The notes under the pieces: model-generated
What the model saw: the letters and a program-made list of their open reading frames with translations, nothing else
Database searches by the model: none
What the model was told of the DNA's origin: nothing
Shown: in pieces, positions 63,948-64,000 of the stretch
Layout: each line of letters opens with the position of its first letter
Position numbering within the stretch: the first letter of the stretch is position 1
Program-made: the position numbers and the translations under genes
From: Synechococcus sp. UW69
GTDB taxonomy: Bacteria; Cyanobacteriota; Cyanobacteriia; PCC-6307; Cyanobiaceae
DNA: 64,000 nucleotides
NCBI RefSeq assembly: GCF_900474185.1
Contig: NZ_UCNW01000006.1
Span: 62,001 to 126,000 of the forward strand
Direction: 5' to 3'

Positions 63948-64000
63948 TCAATATGGCAATGGCTTAACGCCGAAGGGACGGAAGGGAGCAGCGCCGGTTC
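63948..64000 (-). CDS. C-terminal end of a gene, possibly a phycobilisome linker
   Basis: In one minus-strand frame the last codons read TGAAPFRPFGVKPLPY followed by TGA at 63950-63948, with a strong terminator 35 bp beyond. Only 16 residues are in the window. A proline-rich, aromatic end like this is compatible with a phycoerythrin rod linker, which is expected in this cluster, but too little is visible to be sure. Confidence 0.4.
   Translation of the reverse strand, partial: TGAAPFRPFGVKPLPY

Overview
The window is chromosomal DNA of a marine picocyanobacterium, almost certainly a marine Synechococcus (subcluster 5.1 type). Evidence: photosystem I psaD, NDH-1 ndhN, ldpA, DUF1815 and DUF2839 proteins, a panC-cmk fusion, a two-domain CobO, and a phycobilisome rod cluster with R-phycocyanin, phycoerythrin I and phycoerythrin II accessory genes. 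Genes are tightly packed, many overlapping by an ATGA junction.

Layout. 1-33 kb is core genome: the start of rplC, ndhN-ldpA, an R3H ATPase, tRNA-Gln, a HAD phosphatase, recA with a LexA box, tyrA, crtD, a fructosamine kinase-like gene, a CAAD membrane protein, an overlapping JAMM protease/E1-rhodanese pair, cobO, larE, speD, recF, tRNA-Arg, a GNAT-ppc-gshA-trpE-psaD block, a histidine kinase coupled to rodA, mrp, hemF, an amidase, rnd, an LpxB-like gene and tRNA-Cys.

33.1-42.2 kb is an integrated mobile element in tRNA-Cys. A 23-bp repeat of the tRNA 3' end (33121-33143 and 42206-42228) bounds it, with matching tandem repeats near both ends that look like integrase arm sites. It carries a tyrosine integrase at the right end, a serine recombinase, a HUH-like replication protein preceded by short repeats and a stem-loop, ribbon-helix-helix proteins, a DUF1651 protein, a lipoprotein, a TPR-like membrane protein and small unknown proteins. 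Its interior is AT-rich. It resembles the tRNA-targeted elements (tycheposons, satellites) known in picocyanobacteria, but the replication module is unusual.

42.2-48 kb is core again (aldo/keto reductase, purM, rlpA, panC-cmk). 48-64 kb is the phycobilisome rod region: rpcT-rpcE-rpcF with a tyrosine phosphatase, rpcBA, pebAB, cpeS, cpeBA, cpeY, cpeZ, then an AT-rich block with a Nif11-like protein, an mpeW/mpeZ-type lyase, two AraC regulators of FciA/FciB type, and mpeU. A CA4 (blue-green chromatic acclimation) gene set inside the rod region matches the CA4-B arrangement (pigment type 3dB). A repeated motif, TATCC-N5-TTAYCA, lies upstream of exactly the three CA4 transcription units and is a candidate FciA/FciB operator. 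Three core genes (recF, the LpxB-like gene, panC-cmk) appear to lack an ATG, GTG or TTG start at the conserved N-terminus.
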